Assembly (NCBI RefSeq): GCF_003048875.2
Contig: NZ_CP049264.1
Span: 310,001-374,000 of the forward strand
Length of the DNA stretch: 64,000 bases
Direction: 5' to 3'
Origin: Campylobacter concisus
GTDB lineage: Bacteria; Campylobacterota; Campylobacteria; Campylobacterales; Campylobacteraceae
Below are positions 48,048 to 58,108 of the stretch, piece by piece; within the stretch, counting starts at the first letter, position 1, and every line of letters begins with the position of its first letter. The position numbers were made by a program, and so were the translations under genes. A model generated the notes under the pieces. The model was given only the letters and a program-made list of their open reading frames with translations, did not search any database and was not told where the DNA came from.

Positions 48048-48946
48048 TTTGCTCTAAAGACAAAAGCGTCTTTATTGACATCTTTTCTTATGTCATTTAC
48101 GGCTTTTTGTAGCCCTTTTTCATCAAATGGACCAACTAAAATTTTAGTTAGCTCGCCAGCTTTTATAGTTTTGTAGCTATAGCCTTTGGCTGCTATTTTT
48201 TTCATATAGTCGGCATTTGGGTTAAATTTACTAGTTGCAAATACTTGAACATAAGAGCCTTTTGCGACGCTCTCAGCTTTAGCTGGAGCTTCTACTTTTT
48301 TCTCAGCTTTTTCTGCTTTTTCTGCTTTTGCAGGAGTTTCAGCCTTTTTTTCTACCTTTGTTTCAGGTTTTTTCTCAGCTTTAGTTTCGGCTTTCTTCTC
48401 TGTTTTTGCCTCAGTTTTAGCTGGCTTTGTTTCAGCTTTTTTCTCTGCTTTAGCTTCGCTTTTTGTTTCAGCTTTTTTAGCTGGAGCCTCTACCTTTGTC
48501 TCAGCTTTTTTAGGCGCTTCAGTTGGATGCTCGACAGCTTTTACTACCTCTTTTGGCTCTTCAGTTTTAGGAGCTGATTTTGCGCCTTCTTTATCTTTTA
48601 GCTTTTTGATCATATCTTCAAAATCATCTTGTTGCTTGTTTTCAGGCACGATAGGCACTTGCTCGAAAAGTTGTGTATCGCCTTTTTTAACATCTGAATT
48701 TGTATCTTGTGCAGGCACCTGCGTATCGACTGGCTGCTCTGCTGGCACTGGAGGCAGAACTAGTCTTGAGTCGGCTTCATTTTGAGATTGTGCAGAATCA
48801 TTTGAATTAACTAATTTCATAGCGACTATAATAATCAAAAAAAGTATAACTAAAGCTGCTATAAACATAAGAAGTTTCTTTAGTTTTGCGCCCTTTGCCT
48901 CATCATCTTTTTCTAAAAGTATATCTTTTAACTCTTCGTTTTCCAT
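48044..48946 (-). CDS. SPOR-domain membrane protein with Lys/Ala/Glu-rich linker
   Basis: 300 residues. A short cytoplasmic N-terminus is followed by a membrane helix at ~27-45, then an extended periplasmic linker. Residues ~130-222 are a low-complexity run of KAETK/KKAETKAE-type repeats. The C-terminal ~75 residues form a SPOR domain (YVQVFATSKFNPNADYMKKI, TKILVGPFDEK), which binds denuded septal peptidoglycan. It is probably a cell-division or envelope protein spanning the periplasm with its charged linker. Confidence 0.9.
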   Translation of the reverse strand: MENEELKDILLEKDDEAKGAKLKKLLMFIAALVILFLIIIVAMKLVNSNDSAQSQNEADSRLVLPPVPAEQPVDTQVPAQDTNSDVKKGDTQLFEQVPIVPENKQQDDFEDMIKKLKDKEGAKSAPKTEEPKEVVKAVEHPTEAPKKAETKVEAPAKKAETKSEAKAEKKAETKPAKTEAKTEKKAETKAEKKPETKVEKKAETPAKAEKAEKAEKKVEAPAKAESVAKGSYVQVFATSKFNPNADYMKKIAAKGYSYKTIKAGELTKILVGPFDEKGLQKAVNDIRKDVNKDAFVFRAK

Positions 48947-48955
48947 TATTTCTCC

Positions 48956-49498
48956 TTACATATATTTTGACCAACTTGCCCCACGCTCTTTTTGATAGAG
49001 GTTATATGGCAAAGTTAGGATGTTAAATTCTTTTGGCATATCTTGATTAGGAAACATTCTCCACTCTTTGGCTAACTTTTGTGAGAGCTTTGCGCTTAGC
49101 ATATTTGCAAGCGTGCAAGCTTCATTTAGCGTAGTGTGACCTTTATGCACATAAAGGTGCAAATGTCCTGGCGTCTTGGTCTCGTAGGCTGTGAAATTTA
49201 TAAAGCCTTCTTCTCTTAAAAGAAGCTGCGCTCTATGCCAAAACCTATCTGGAGTTCTGCCGTTGTAGTCAAAGACTATATTTTCAACCTTGTCACTTGC
49301 ATTGATTAGCGAGTGGGCGATTATAGCTTTGCCCTCCTCATGCTCTTTCATGACACTATAAGTTAGTGGTTCGTTGATCTTTTCAAATTTATCAAAGAAA
49401 ATTTTACCCTTGTACTCTATCTTATTGACGATCGTGTCACGTTTGATGTAGTAGTGGGTCGTTATTATCTTTATAAGAGATGTATCAATACTTTGCAT
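48956..49498 (-). CDS. DUF1882 family protein
   Basis: 180 residues from the ATG at 49498 in an ATGA overlap with glyA; a TTG one codon upstream opens the longer frame. It has no signal peptide. A conserved-looking region TPGHLHLYVHKGHTTLNEA contains three His. The family, as I know it, is restricted to Campylobacterota and sits between glyA and a SPOR protein in C. jejuni too. Function is unknown. Confidence 0.85.
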   Translation of the reverse strand: MQSIDTSLIKIITTHYYIKRDTIVNKIEYKGKIFFDKFEKINEPLTYSVMKEHEEGKAIIAHSLINASDKVENIVFDYNGRTPDRFWHRAQLLLREEGFINFTAYETKTPGHLHLYVHKGHTTLNEACTLANMLSAKLSQKLAKEWRMFPNQDMPKEFNILTLPYNLYQKERGASWSKYM

Positions 49499-50742
49499 CA
49501 AAATGTCGCTTTATCGTAGATTATAAATTTATGAGCAAGATCGACTAGTTCGGCTTTTATCTTCTCTTGCAAAGAGGTGTTATTTATGTCGCTTAGCACG
49601 TCGGCGATCTTGTTTGCTATTAGCTCAAACTCAGCTTCTTTCATACCACGAGCTGTAAGAGCTGGGCTACCTACACGTATGCCGCTTGTGATAAACGGAC
49701 TTCTTGTTTCACCTGGGACCGTGTTTTTATTTACAGTTATGCCAGCATTTCCAAGAGCGATGTCCGCGTCTTTTCCGCTAAATTCGCGGTTTAAAAAGCT
49801 CATTAGGATTAGGTGGTTATCAGTACCGCCACTTACTAGTTCAAAGCCTCTGCTTATTAGCACTTCGCCAAGTTTTTTAGCGTTTGCTTTTACTTGTTTA
49901 GCGTAAATTTTCCACTCAGGGCTAAGGTTGTGCTTAAAGCCAACTGCCTTTGCAGCTATGACATGAACTAGCGGACCGCCCTGGATGCCTGGGAAGATAG
50001 AAGAGTTTATCTTTTTAGCGTACTCTTCGTTGTTTGTCATTATGATACCGCCTCTTGGGCCTCTTAGAGTTTTATGCGTAGTTGAGCTTACGACGTCGCA
50101 GTGTGGGAAAGGATTTTGATGCTCACCGGCTACGACTAGGCCAGCGATGTGAGCAACGTCTGCAAAGAGTATCGCGCCAACAGCGTCAGCTATCTCTCTA
50201 AATTTCTTAAACTCAATCTCTCTTGTGTATGCGCTAGCACCACAAACGATCATTTTTGGTTTTACTATCTTTGCGATATCCATAACTCTATCGTAGTTTA
50301 TGCGACCATCAAGCTCGACGCCGTAGAAAAAGCTCTCATACATCTTGCCAGAGCTGCTTACCTTTGCGCCGTGAGTTAGGTGTCCGCCGTGACTTAGATC
50401 CATGCCTAAAATTTTATCGCCTGGATTAAGCAAAGCACCATAAACGCCTTGGTTTGCCTGAGAGCCTGAGTTTGGTTGAACGTTTGCAAATTCGCATCCA
50501 AAGAGCTCTTTACATCTATCGATCGCGATTTGCTCGATCTCATCAACAAATTCACAGCCACCATAGTATCTCTTGCCTGGGTAGCCCTCAGCGTATTTGT
50601 TTGTTAGGATTGAGCCCATAACCTCCATAACATCTGGATATGTGAAATTTTCACTAGCGATCATCTCAAGGTGGTCGCACTGGCGTTTTAACTCTAAATT
50701 TACTAGGTCGTAAATATCTTTATCATAGCTTTGCAAACTCAT
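49498..50742 (-). CDS. glyA: Serine hydroxymethyltransferase
   Basis: 414 residues. The PLP Lys is in [16 protein letters not shown]. The N-terminal [15 protein letters not shown], the segment [19 protein letters not shown], and the late [15 protein letters not shown] are standard. It interconverts serine and glycine with one-carbon transfer to tetrahydrofolate. It overlaps lysS by 4 bp and the DUF1882 gene by 1 bp. Confidence 0.97.
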   Translation of the reverse strand: MSLQSYDKDIYDLVNLELKRQCDHLEMIASENFTYPDVMEVMGSILTNKYAEGYPGKRYYGGCEFVDEIEQIAIDRCKELFGCEFANVQPNSGSQANQGVYGALLNPGDKILGMDLSHGGHLTHGAKVSSSGKMYESFFYGVELDGRINYDRVMDIAKIVKPKMIVCGASAYTREIEFKKFREIADAVGAILFADVAHIAGLVVAGEHQNPFPHCDVVSSTTHKTLRGPRGGIIMTNNEEYAKKINSSIFPGIQGGPLVHVIAAKAVGFKHNLSPEWKIYAKQVKANAKKLGEVLISRGFELVSGGTDNHLILMSFLNREFSGKDADIALGNAGITVNKNTVPGETRSPFITSGIRVGSPALTARGMKEAEFELIANKIADVLSDINNTSLQEKIKAELVDLAHKFIIYDKATF

Positions 50743-52250
50743 TTTTCGTTCTCCTTTGTCTCAGTTTTTAGTGGCCTCATCGCTGGGAAGAGGACAACGT
50801 CGCGTATTGATTTTTTATCTGTTAAAAGCATCACAAGCCTATCTATGCCTATGCCTTCTCCTGCAACTGGTGGCATGCCGTATCCTAGGGCTTTTACATA
50901 GTCTTCATCCATCTCGTGAGCCTCGTCATCACCTGCGTTTTTAGCATCGATTTGCGCTTTAAAGCGGTTGTATTGATCGATTGGATCATTTAGCTCGTTA
51001 AAGCCATTTGCTAGCTCACGACCAGCGATAAATAGCTCAAATCTCTCTGCCACATCAGGATTTGTGTCGCTTCTTCTTGAAAGTGGGCTTATAGAGATCG
51101 GATAGTCGATGACAAAAGTTGGGTGGATGAGCTTGCTCTCTACGTAGTTGTCAAAGAGTTCAGCCTGCAAGTGACCAAGGTCAAGCTTCTCGTTTGCTTC
51201 AAAGCCATCAGCTCTTAGTTTTGCTAAAATTTTAGCCTTATCGCTTACGATATCTTCAGCAAGTCCGCCTATCTCAACTAAGGCTTTTTTATAGCTTATG
51301 CGTTTAAATGGCTTACTAAAATCAATCTCCATACCATCAAAATTTATTACTTTCTCCATGCCAAGTTTTTCTAAAATGACATTAAATAAATCCTCTGTGA
51401 TGCCCATTAGATCGTGGTAGTTGTGGTATGCCCAGTAAAACTCTATGCTTGTAAATTCAGGGTTATGAGTTAGATCCATGCCCTCGTTTCTGAAGTTTCT
51501 ATTCATCTCATAAACAGCTTCAAAACCGCCAACTACAAGGCGTTTTAGATATAGCTCGGGAGCGATTCTTAGGTATCTCTCAACTCCAAGAGCGTTGTGA
51601 AATGTCACAAATGGTTTTGCATTTGCGCCGCCAGCTATTGGGTGCAGCATCGGAGTTTCAACCTCTAAAAAGCCCTTTTCTTCAAAAAATCTTCTAATCG
51701 TGCTTATAATCACCGAGCGCTTTTTAAAATCAGCCCTAACTTCAGGGTTCATTATCATATCAAGGTATCTTTGGCGGTATCTTGTCTCAACATCAACTAG
51801 CCCGTGGTACTTCTCTGGAAGCGGACTTATTGATTTTGTAGCTAAGCTAAGCTCATTTACATGCATTGAAAATTCGCCAGTTTTTGTTATAAAAGCGTAG
51901 CCTCTAACATAGACGATGTCGCCTATTTCTACATATTTTTTAACGATTTTAAACCACTCTGGATCAAGCGTCTTGTTGCTAAAATAAATTTGTAAATTTC
52001 CATTTTCGTCTTCGATGTTTGCAAAAACCGCTTTACCAGCGTCACGGATCAGCTTTATCCTGCCTGCAAGGCCAACTAGCTGCCCCTCTGCTTTTTTCTC
52101 TTCTGTATCTTTTATATAGTTAAATTTAAGTCTAAATTTAGAGATATTCATATCTCTTCTAAGAAAATGTGGATATGGATTTATACCTAAATTTCTAAGC
52201 TCATCTATGCTTTCTAATCTTTGAATTTCATGTTGGTTGTCAAATATCAC
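50739..52250 (-). CDS. lysS: Lysyl-tRNA synthetase, class II
   Basis: 503 residues. The OB-fold anticodon domain (~55-145) is followed by class II motif 1 ([14 protein letters not shown]), motif 2 ([18 protein letters not shown]) and motif 3 ([14 protein letters not shown]). It charges tRNA-Lys. It starts 1 bp after the fur stop; the fur-lysS-glyA order is known from C. jejuni. Confidence 0.97.
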   Translation of the reverse strand: MIFDNQHEIQRLESIDELRNLGINPYPHFLRRDMNISKFRLKFNYIKDTEEKKAEGQLVGLAGRIKLIRDAGKAVFANIEDENGNLQIYFSNKTLDPEWFKIVKKYVEIGDIVYVRGYAFITKTGEFSMHVNELSLATKSISPLPEKYHGLVDVETRYRQRYLDMIMNPEVRADFKKRSVIISTIRRFFEEKGFLEVETPMLHPIAGGANAKPFVTFHNALGVERYLRIAPELYLKRLVVGGFEAVYEMNRNFRNEGMDLTHNPEFTSIEFYWAYHNYHDLMGITEDLFNVILEKLGMEKVINFDGMEIDFSKPFKRISYKKALVEIGGLAEDIVSDKAKILAKLRADGFEANEKLDLGHLQAELFDNYVESKLIHPTFVIDYPISISPLSRRSDTNPDVAERFELFIAGRELANGFNELNDPIDQYNRFKAQIDAKNAGDDEAHEMDEDYVKALGYGMPPVAGEGIGIDRLVMLLTDKKSIRDVVLFPAMRPLKTETKENEK

Positions 52251-52251
52251 C

Positions 52252-52719
52252 TTACTTTCCCTTTATATTATTTTTTGAACATTTTTCACAAATTCCATAA
52301 AGCTGCATCATGTGACCAGTTAGTTTAAAGCCATGCTCTTTTGCGATGCTTATTTGCCTTTTTTCTATCATAGGATCTTCAAATTCTATGATAAGGCCGC
52401 ACTTTCTGCATATCATGTGGTCGTGGTGTGGCTTTGTGGCAAGCTCAAATTTCTTGCCTTGTGAGCCAAAGCTGATAGATGTTACCATCTCTGATTCTTC
52501 TAGCAAATTTAGCGTTCTATAAACGGTTGCGATGCCGATATTTAGCTCAGGATAGGTCTCTTTTATGAAAAGATATAGCCTCTCTGGCGTAAAGTGTTCA
52601 TCGTTGTTATAAAGCGTTTTTAGTAAAATTTCACGCTGTTTTGTATATTTTAAACCATTGTCGCGAAGAACTCTTTTAAATTTCTCAAGCAAGGCATCAT
52701 ATTCTAAATTTTCTATCAT
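52252..52719 (-). CDS. fur: Ferric uptake regulator
   Basis: 155 residues. The winged-helix domain (~1-95) contains [24 protein letters not shown] and [16 protein letters not shown]. The metal-binding dimer domain has [19 protein letters not shown] and a C-terminal GICEKCSK, giving two CxxC pairs for structural zinc. It represses iron uptake genes with Fe2+. A probable target is the siderophore receptor in this window (operator near 36853-36871). The gene is embedded in an operon between cvpA and lysS rather than standing alone. Confidence 0.95.
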   Translation of the reverse strand: MIENLEYDALLEKFKRVLRDNGLKYTKQREILLKTLYNNDEHFTPERLYLFIKETYPELNIGIATVYRTLNLLEESEMVTSISFGSQGKKFELATKPHHDHMICRKCGLIIEFEDPMIEKRQISIAKEHGFKLTGHMMQLYGICEKCSKNNIKGK

Positions 52720-53336
52720 TTTTCTTCCCCTTTAGTGACGTTTGTGTCGGTGTTTGTGCTTGCATTTGCATCCATTGAAATAAATGCATCACTCTTGTTT
52801 GTATCCTTTGGTCTTACTACCATCTCATCTAGCTCATTTTTGATGTTTTTCACATCGATATTTGTTATCCATCTACCAGTTTCAAGTAGGAGCGGATAGA
52901 CCTTGCTGTTTGTAAAGTATGGCTCGATCATTTTATTTAGCGAAGTGCCTGACATTACGGCAACGACTGCTGAAAATGTGAGGAAAATTTTGCCACTTCC
53001 CATGACAAATCCACCAAGCCTATCTAAAAATCCAAGTCCGCTTACTGAAACTATCTTTGATAAAAATTTGCCAACTAGCAGACAAACTAGCCAAAAGACC
53101 AGCCAAAGTCCGATAAATGCGACAAATTGTAAAAATGAAGGATTTTCAAATTTATAGATATTTTTGCTTATGAAGCTCTCAGCTACATCTGAAAATCTAC
53201 TAGCGACAACTAGGCCGCCAATAAGTCCGATAAGCCCAAATGACTCTTTTATAAGCCCGTTTATTATGCCTTTTACACCAAGTATCAGGACAAGGGCGAT
53301 GACGATAATGTCAAACCAAGTTACTAAATCCATCAT
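52716..53336 (-). CDS. CvpA family membrane protein
   Basis: 206 residues with four hydrophobic segments in the first ~140 residues ([29 protein letters not shown] is the typical start) and a polar C-terminal tail rich in Asn, Thr and Asp. CvpA relatives are needed for colicin V production and for bile or envelope stress tolerance in enterobacteria. It overlaps fur and the pilT-like gene by 4 bp each. I recall the same neighbour of fur in C. jejuni (Cj0399). Confidence 0.87.
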   Translation of the reverse strand: MMDLVTWFDIIVIALVLILGVKGIINGLIKESFGLIGLIGGLVVASRFSDVAESFISKNIYKFENPSFLQFVAFIGLWLVFWLVCLLVGKFLSKIVSVSGLGFLDRLGGFVMGSGKIFLTFSAVVAVMSGTSLNKMIEPYFTNSKVYPLLLETGRWITNIDVKNIKNELDEMVVRPKDTNKSDAFISMDANASTNTDTNVTKGEEK

Positions 53337-54466
53337 ACAGTTCCTATTAAATTTTGAAGTTCTTGTTGGCTAGTTGAGTAGGCTAGCGCGTTTTCTTTTG
53401 TGATCAAGCCCTCTTTTAGTGCTTTCATCAGGGCTTGAGTCTGCGTGCTCATGCCAGTTTGTTGCTGATTTAGCTGCATTTGAGAGTAAATTTGATGCAC
53501 TTTGTTTTCGCGTATCAAGTTTGATATCGCCATATTATTTATCAAAATTTCATGCACAGCGCACCTTCCGCCGCCTATTTTTGGTATCAGACTTTGTGAG
53601 ATGACGGCAGTTAGCGAAACGCTAAGCATATTTCTTACTTGAAGCTGCTCGCTTCCATCAAAGCTATCAACGATCCTATTTATAGTTTGTATGGCTGAGT
53701 TTGTGTGAAGAGTGCCAAAGACTAGGTGTCCAGTCTCAGCCGCTGTAATAGCCGTAGAGATCGTCTCTCTATCCCTCATCTCGCCCACAAGTATGATATC
53801 TGGGTCTTCGCGAAGTGCAAATTTTAGCGCCTTTGAGTAAGAGTGTGTGTCGGTGCCGATATTTCTATGTGAAAATAGGGCTTTTTTGTTGTTATGTACA
53901 AACTCGACTGGGTCCTCAACGGTGATGATGTGCTTTCTATAATTTAAATTTATCTCATTAAGCATCGCAGCAAGCGTCGTTGATTTACCGCTACCTGTTG
54001 GTCCAGTAACCAGGATAAGACCCTTTTCTCGTTTGATGATATATTTAAAAATTTGTGGTGCATTTAGATCATCAAGCGAAGGGATGTCGATAGGTATGAT
54101 ACGAAAAGCTGCCGCTAGATCGCCATTCATCGTGTAGTAGTAGTTGCCACGAAAGCGGCCGATATTTGGAAGCTCAATAGCAAAGTCAAGCTCTTTATTG
54201 TTTTCAAGCTCGCTCTTTTGGGCGTCTGTGATTAGAGCGTAGCATAAATTTTCTATATCTTTGCCACTTAGCACGCCAAATTCAAGCGGCCTTAAAGTGC
54301 CATCTATCCTTATCTGAGGCTCAGACCTTGAGACTAGGTGGAGGTCACTGGCTTTATTGAAAACAACGGTTTTTAGAAGCGTTTGGATGTCACCAGAGAG
54401 ATTGCTCTCTGATGCTTTAGCTTGAGCATCTGAGCTTTGGGTTCTTAGTTGTTCGATTAGATCCAT
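53333..54466 (-). CDS. PilT-type retraction ATPase homologue
   Basis: 377 residues of the secretion ATPase GspE/PilT family. Walker A LVTGPTGSGKSTTLAAMLNE, the Asp box EDPVEFVHNNKKALF, Walker B DPDIILVGEMRD and the His box TGHLVFGTLHTNSA are intact. The length and lack of an N1E domain indicate PilT/PilU rather than the assembly ATPase. No other type IV pilus gene is in the window. It is inserted between gatC and cvpA in an otherwise housekeeping operon. Confidence 0.88.
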   Translation of the reverse strand: MDLIEQLRTQSSDAQAKASESNLSGDIQTLLKTVVFNKASDLHLVSRSEPQIRIDGTLRPLEFGVLSGKDIENLCYALITDAQKSELENNKELDFAIELPNIGRFRGNYYYTMNGDLAAAFRIIPIDIPSLDDLNAPQIFKYIIKREKGLILVTGPTGSGKSTTLAAMLNEINLNYRKHIITVEDPVEFVHNNKKALFSHRNIGTDTHSYSKALKFALREDPDIILVGEMRDRETISTAITAAETGHLVFGTLHTNSAIQTINRIVDSFDGSEQLQVRNMLSVSLTAVISQSLIPKIGGGRCAVHEILINNMAISNLIRENKVHQIYSQMQLNQQQTGMSTQTQALMKALKEGLITKENALAYSTSQQELQNLIGTV

Positions 54467-54469
54467 ATT

Positions 54470-54757
54470 TTACTCTATGATCTTTGGCACGGCAAAAAAG
54501 TGTCCCTCGCGTGAAGGGGCGTGCTTTAAAATTTCATCGACAACGTCACTTAAATGTGGCTCATCTTCTCTTAACGGAGTACCGCCTTTTATAGAGCTAA
54601 CTACGGCCTCATCGCTACTTAGATCGAGCTCGTTTAAAACATCGACAAAAGATACGATTTTACTTAATTGCTTCTTGATCTCTTCTCTTTTTTCATCATT
54701 AATTTGTAATGCTGAGAGTTTTTCTAGTTTATTTAAGAGAGTGTCGTCTATTTGCAT
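54470..54757 (-). CDS. gatC: Aspartyl/glutamyl-tRNA amidotransferase subunit C
   Basis: 95 residues from the ATG at 54757; the longer frame to 54790 would cover the promoter. The pattern LLNKLEKLSALQI and LNELDLSSDEAVVSSIKGGTPLREDEPHLSD is that of GatC, which stabilises GatA in the GatCAB complex. gatA is 36 kb away at 17105-18463. It heads the minus-strand operon and is followed 3 bp later by the pilT-like gene. Confidence 0.93.
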   Translation of the reverse strand: MQIDDTLLNKLEKLSALQINDEKREEIKKQLSKIVSFVDVLNELDLSSDEAVVSSIKGGTPLREDEPHLSDVVDEILKHAPSREGHFFAVPKIIE

Positions 54758-54788
54758 TATTAAGCAACCTTTTAATTGATTTTGAGGC

Positions 54789-54845
54789 ATTATATCACAT
54801 TCAAGCTTTAATTTTGGGCTACTTTTAATTTAATTATGCTAAAAT
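54789..54845. promoter_or_regulatory. Divergent promoters for the gatC operon and the YfgM-like operon
   Basis: Minus-strand TATAAT (54794 to 54789) would start the gatC transcript near 54782. Plus-strand TGCTAAAAT (54837-54845), an extended -10 form, would start the opposite operon near 54851, about 30 nt before its TTG codon. The start sites are about 70 bp apart. Confidence 0.45.
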
Positions 54846-54881
54846 CTGCGAATTAAAATTTTTCAAAAGCAAGGAAAAACG

Positions 54882-55445
54882 TTGGCTATAAAAGAAGACT
54901 TAACCGAGATAAAAAAAGAGATCGACGCCCAGGAGCAGTTTCTTGAGAGTATGATCAAGGGAGAGCGTTTTTTTAGGAAATACAAAACTTTGCTGATCGT
55001 GCTATGCGTGGCAGCTATCGTCGCTCTCATCGGATTTTACGCTAGCAAGGTTTTAAACGACAACAGAGTTGAGGAGGCAAATTTAGCCTATTCAAAGCTT
55101 ATCTTAAATCCAAATGACGCAAGCGCTTTAAATGTTTTAAAGGAGAAAGAGCCAAGCTTATATGCGCTTTTTTCACTTGGACAAATGCTTGATAAAAACG
55201 ATACAAAAGGCATTAGCGAGCTTGCAAATTTAAAAGTAAATCCGATCGTAAAAGATATCATCCTTTCACAAACTGGCGATACTAATACTCAAATTTTAAG
55301 CGAATATAACGCACTTTTAAAAGGTTTTGAGCTTTTAAAACAAAATAAAATCAAAGAGGCAAATGTGGAATTTGACAAGATCGCACTTGACTCACAACTA
55401 CAAACTTTAGTTAAAAATTTAAAACACTATCAGGGAATAAAATAA
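54882..55445 (+). CDS. Membrane-anchored TPR-like protein (YfgM-like)
   Basis: 187 residues starting with TTG at 54882 behind AAGGAA. A short cytoplasmic N-terminus is followed by one membrane helix at ~36-57 (LLIVLCVAAIVALIGFYAS), then a helical periplasmic domain resembling paired-helix repeats. It is directly followed by a BamB-like lipoprotein gene, the same order as yfgM-bamB in E. coli. That suggests an envelope chaperone role, inferred from topology and context. Confidence 0.7.
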   Translation: MAIKEDLTEIKKEIDAQEQFLESMIKGERFFRKYKTLLIVLCVAAIVALIGFYASKVLNDNRVEEANLAYSKLILNPNDASALNVLKEKEPSLYALFSLGQMLDKNDTKGISELANLKVNPIVKDIILSQTGDTNTQILSEYNALLKGFELLKQNKIKEANVEFDKIALDSQLQTLVKNLKHYQGIK

Positions 55446-56452
55446 TGAAAAAACTTACACTATTCTTGGCTTTTGCCTTGGCTTTAGTTCTAAACGGATG
55501 CGGCACAAAAAGACAATATTTTGAGCCTGCGCAAACTTCTGGTGAGATATCTTTGTCAAAAGATCTTCCTTCTTACATCAAATCAGCAAATGCAAATGGC
55601 GCAACGCTTGATAATGGCAACATTATCACTAAAAATGGGCTAAACAAGAGCGTTACTTTGCCTGAAAATTTCAACTTCTTAAACGAAAACAACGGCTTTG
55701 TCATCTCAGCTAGTATAAATGGCGATCTAAACGTGACTGATCCTAGCGGTCACAGCGTTTATAGTGGTAAATTCCCAACTGCGATCGTAGCAGCCTCACT
55801 TGATCAAAACCAACTTGCAGCCATCAGCGCATCAAACCACATCTATCTAATCGATATAAGCACAGCTACAACGCTAATGGAGTATAGCTCTTCTGATATC
55901 GCAGCGGTTGACTCAAGAGTTGTGGCGCCTTACTTTATGAGCTCACTCATCGTCTATCCAGCGCTTGATGGCAAAATTTACATCGTACAAAAAGATACTG
56001 GTAGAATTTTACGCGACGTGGTCGTAAGCTCTGAAAATTTCTTTAATAACATCATATTTTTAGGCGTTGAGGGCGATAACCTAATCGCAGCAACAGCCAA
56101 AAAACTAATCGTCATCAACCCAAGCCAAACAGTTTATTATGACGGCGAGATCAAAGACGTGCTAGTTCATAACGATGAAATTTACATCTTTAAAAAAGAT
56201 GGCACGATAGTAAGAACAGACCTTATGCTAAAAGAGCAAAATAAGGTAAATTTCAAATTTGCTATCTTCTCAGCGGCAACTATCATCAACAATAAGCTCT
56301 ACGTTATCGAAAAAACAGGCTATGTCATAAAGACAAATTTAGACCTTAGCGGAGCTGAAATTTATGAATTTAGCGACGAGATAAAAGATAAAAGCTTCAT
56401 GGGTAATGGCGCATTTTACTACGATAACGAGTATGTTAATCTAGGACAATGA
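55445..56452 (+). CDS. Outer membrane lipoprotein with beta-propeller, BamB-like
   Basis: 335 residues. The lipobox is LVLNGCGTK (Cys20). The remainder is a run of beta-rich repeats such as NGFVISASINGDLNVTDPSG and NKLYVIEKTGYVIKTNLD, as in PQQ-type propellers. BamB is a lipoprotein subunit of the outer membrane protein assembly machine. The match is by fold pattern and neighbour, not by close sequence, so an accessory lipoprotein of other function is possible. It overlaps the upstream gene by one base. Confidence 0.75.
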   Translation: MKKLTLFLAFALALVLNGCGTKRQYFEPAQTSGEISLSKDLPSYIKSANANGATLDNGNIITKNGLNKSVTLPENFNFLNENNGFVISASINGDLNVTDPSGHSVYSGKFPTAIVAASLDQNQLAAISASNHIYLIDISTATTLMEYSSSDIAAVDSRVVAPYFMSSLIVYPALDGKIYIVQKDTGRILRDVVVSSENFFNNIIFLGVEGDNLIAATAKKLIVINPSQTVYYDGEIKDVLVHNDEIYIFKKDGTIVRTDLMLKEQNKVNFKFAIFSAATIINNKLYVIEKTGYVIKTNLDLSGAEIYEFSDEIKDKSFMGNGAFYYDNEYVNLGQ

Positions 56453-56781
56453 ACCAAAAAATTTGGGAGCTTTTTGAAGCTAAAAAGATCTTGCTAAGGG
56501 ATCTAAAAAGGCTTGAGCTTAGCGAATTTACCAAGAAACGCTCGCTTGAGGCGTTTTTTGGTGTCGATACAAAAAATTTCTACGAGATCGTTTTTTTAAG
56601 AAGTGCAAAGAGCAGGCTTTTGCTTAAAGAAGCCAGCGAGATAAATGAAATTTGCACTAAATTTGAAGAGAAATTTCAAACCAAGATCAAAAGACGTGTG
56701 ATCTTTTACAACTCTCAAATTTGCTCAAAATCCCTAAACTACTTCAAAGAGCAAGGCTGGAGCTGTTATGATTTTGTGTGA
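56449..56781 (+). CDS. Uncharacterised 110-residue protein upstream of coaX
   Basis: Basic, helical protein with no signal and no recognised motif; three Cys lie in the last 25 residues. It overlaps the lipoprotein gene by 4 bp and coaX by 14 bp, so its reading is constrained by both neighbours. As I remember, C. jejuni has an unnamed gene at the same place. Confidence 0.7.
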   Translation: MNQKIWELFEAKKILLRDLKRLELSEFTKKRSLEAFFGVDTKNFYEIVFLRSAKSRLLLKEASEINEICTKFEEKFQTKIKRRVIFYNSQICSKSLNYFKEQGWSCYDFV

Positions 56782-57397
56782 TATCGGCAACACCAACGCC
56801 TCTTTTTTGCAAAATGGCAAGATCACACACATAAAAGTTAGCGAATTTAAAAACTATAAACCGGACGAAAAGGTCTATTATATCTGCGTAAATGAAGAAA
56901 TTTTGCGGATGATAGATAAGGACGAAATGTTTGTAAATTTAGAGCCTTACTTCGAGATAGACACGATCTATCAAGGTCTAGGTGTAGATAGAAAAGCAGG
57001 TTGTTATATGATAAATGATGGCGTTATAGTAGATGCTGGAAGTGCCATAACCGTTGATATAATGGCAAACTCACTTCATCTTGGCGGCTACATCTTGCCT
57101 GGCATCGCAACTATGTTAAACGCCTACAAAAGCATCTCGCCACGCCTTGATGTGACGCTAAATTCGCAAATAGACATCGATGCGTTGCCTCAAAAGACGA
57201 GCGACGCTGTGAGTTATGGCATCATAAAGCCCATTATCACGCTCATTTCAAAGTTAGCAGGCAGCAAAAAAGTCTATTTTACTGGCGGAGATGGTGACTT
57301 TTTATCTAAATTTTTTAAAAATGCCATTTGCGACAAGATGCTGATCTTTCGCGCCATGCAAAAAATAATCGATGAGAAAAAGGAAATTTTAAAATGA
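56768..57397 (+). CDS. coaX: Type III pantothenate kinase
   Basis: 209 residues of the ASKHA fold. The phosphate loop is CDIGNTNASF; GVDRKAGCY and VDAGSAITVDIM contain the catalytic and pantothenate-binding residues. It is slightly shorter than typical CoaX, which fits epsilonproteobacterial forms. It starts CoA synthesis. It overlaps hisG by 4 bp. Confidence 0.93.
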   Translation: MILCDIGNTNASFLQNGKITHIKVSEFKNYKPDEKVYYICVNEEILRMIDKDEMFVNLEPYFEIDTIYQGLGVDRKAGCYMINDGVIVDAGSAITVDIMANSLHLGGYILPGIATMLNAYKSISPRLDVTLNSQIDIDALPQKTSDAVSYGIIKPIITLISKLAGSKKVYFTGGDGDFLSKFFKNAICDKMLIFRAMQKIIDEKKEILK

Positions 57398-58008
57398 TAA
57401 CAGTAGCCTTGCCAAAGGGCAGGATAGCAGAAGATACACTTGAAATTTTTAGAAAAATTTTTGGTTCGAGTTTCATGTTTGAGGATAGAAAACTCATCCT
57501 TGAAGAGGGAAATTTTAGATTTTTAATGGTTCGCAATCAAGACATACCAACATACGTCACTGAAGGAGCTGCAGATATCGGCGTGGTCGGCCTTGACGTG
57601 CTTGAAGAGCATAAACCAAATGTAGTGAGGCTACTTGATCTACAAATAGGCAAGTGCAAGGTCTGCATCGGCATAAAAAACGAAGATGAGCTTGACTTTT
57701 CAAGGTCTGAGCTAAAGATCGCTACAAAAATGCCAAATATCACTAGAAACTACTTTGCAAAGCTTGCCGTTGGTGTCAAGATCATCAAGCTCTATGGCTC
57801 GATCGAGCTAGCGCCACTTGTTGGGCTAAGCGACGCGATCGTCGATGTGGTCGAGACTGGCTCAACCATGAAACAAAATGGGCTAAAAGTGGCTGGCGAC
57901 ATCATGCAAAGCTCAGCCTATCTAATCGCAAATAAAAATAGTTTTATCATCAAAAAAGATGAAATTTTGGAGCTTTATCAAAAGATAAAAGATGAAATTT
58001 CAAAGTAA
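57394..58008 (+). CDS. hisG: ATP phosphoribosyltransferase, short form
   Basis: 204 residues. The N-terminal ALPKGRIAEDTLEIF and GAADIGVVGLDVL, and the PRPP loop VDVVETGSTMKQNGL, are diagnostic. The protein ends after the catalytic domains and lacks the ~80-residue histidine-binding regulatory domain of the long form. Short HisG normally works only with HisZ, a histidyl-tRNA-synthetase-like subunit, which is not in this window. It catalyses the first step of histidine synthesis. Confidence 0.94.
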   Translation: MITVALPKGRIAEDTLEIFRKIFGSSFMFEDRKLILEEGNFRFLMVRNQDIPTYVTEGAADIGVVGLDVLEEHKPNVVRLLDLQIGKCKVCIGIKNEDELDFSRSELKIATKMPNITRNYFAKLAVGVKIIKLYGSIELAPLVGLSDAIVDVVETGSTMKQNGLKVAGDIMQSSAYLIANKNSFIIKKDEILELYQKIKDEISK

Positions 58009-58108
58009 AATTTGAAATCTTGGCTTCTAAATTTAAAAACGCCTAAATTTATCCACTCTGAAGCTAGTAAATTTAAGTGCATAGGATATTAAATTTACAC
58101 GGCTTACT

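Noticed and set aside
48245-48577. 110-residue plus-strand frame rich in Phe, Ser and Cys
   Set aside because: It is the complement of the Lys/Ala/Glu repeats in the SPOR-domain gene; the low complexity explains the open frame.
48400-48660. Possible CRISPR-like or minisatellite array
   Set aside because: The repeats are short, irregular and in frame; they encode the charged linker of the SPOR protein. There are no spacers.
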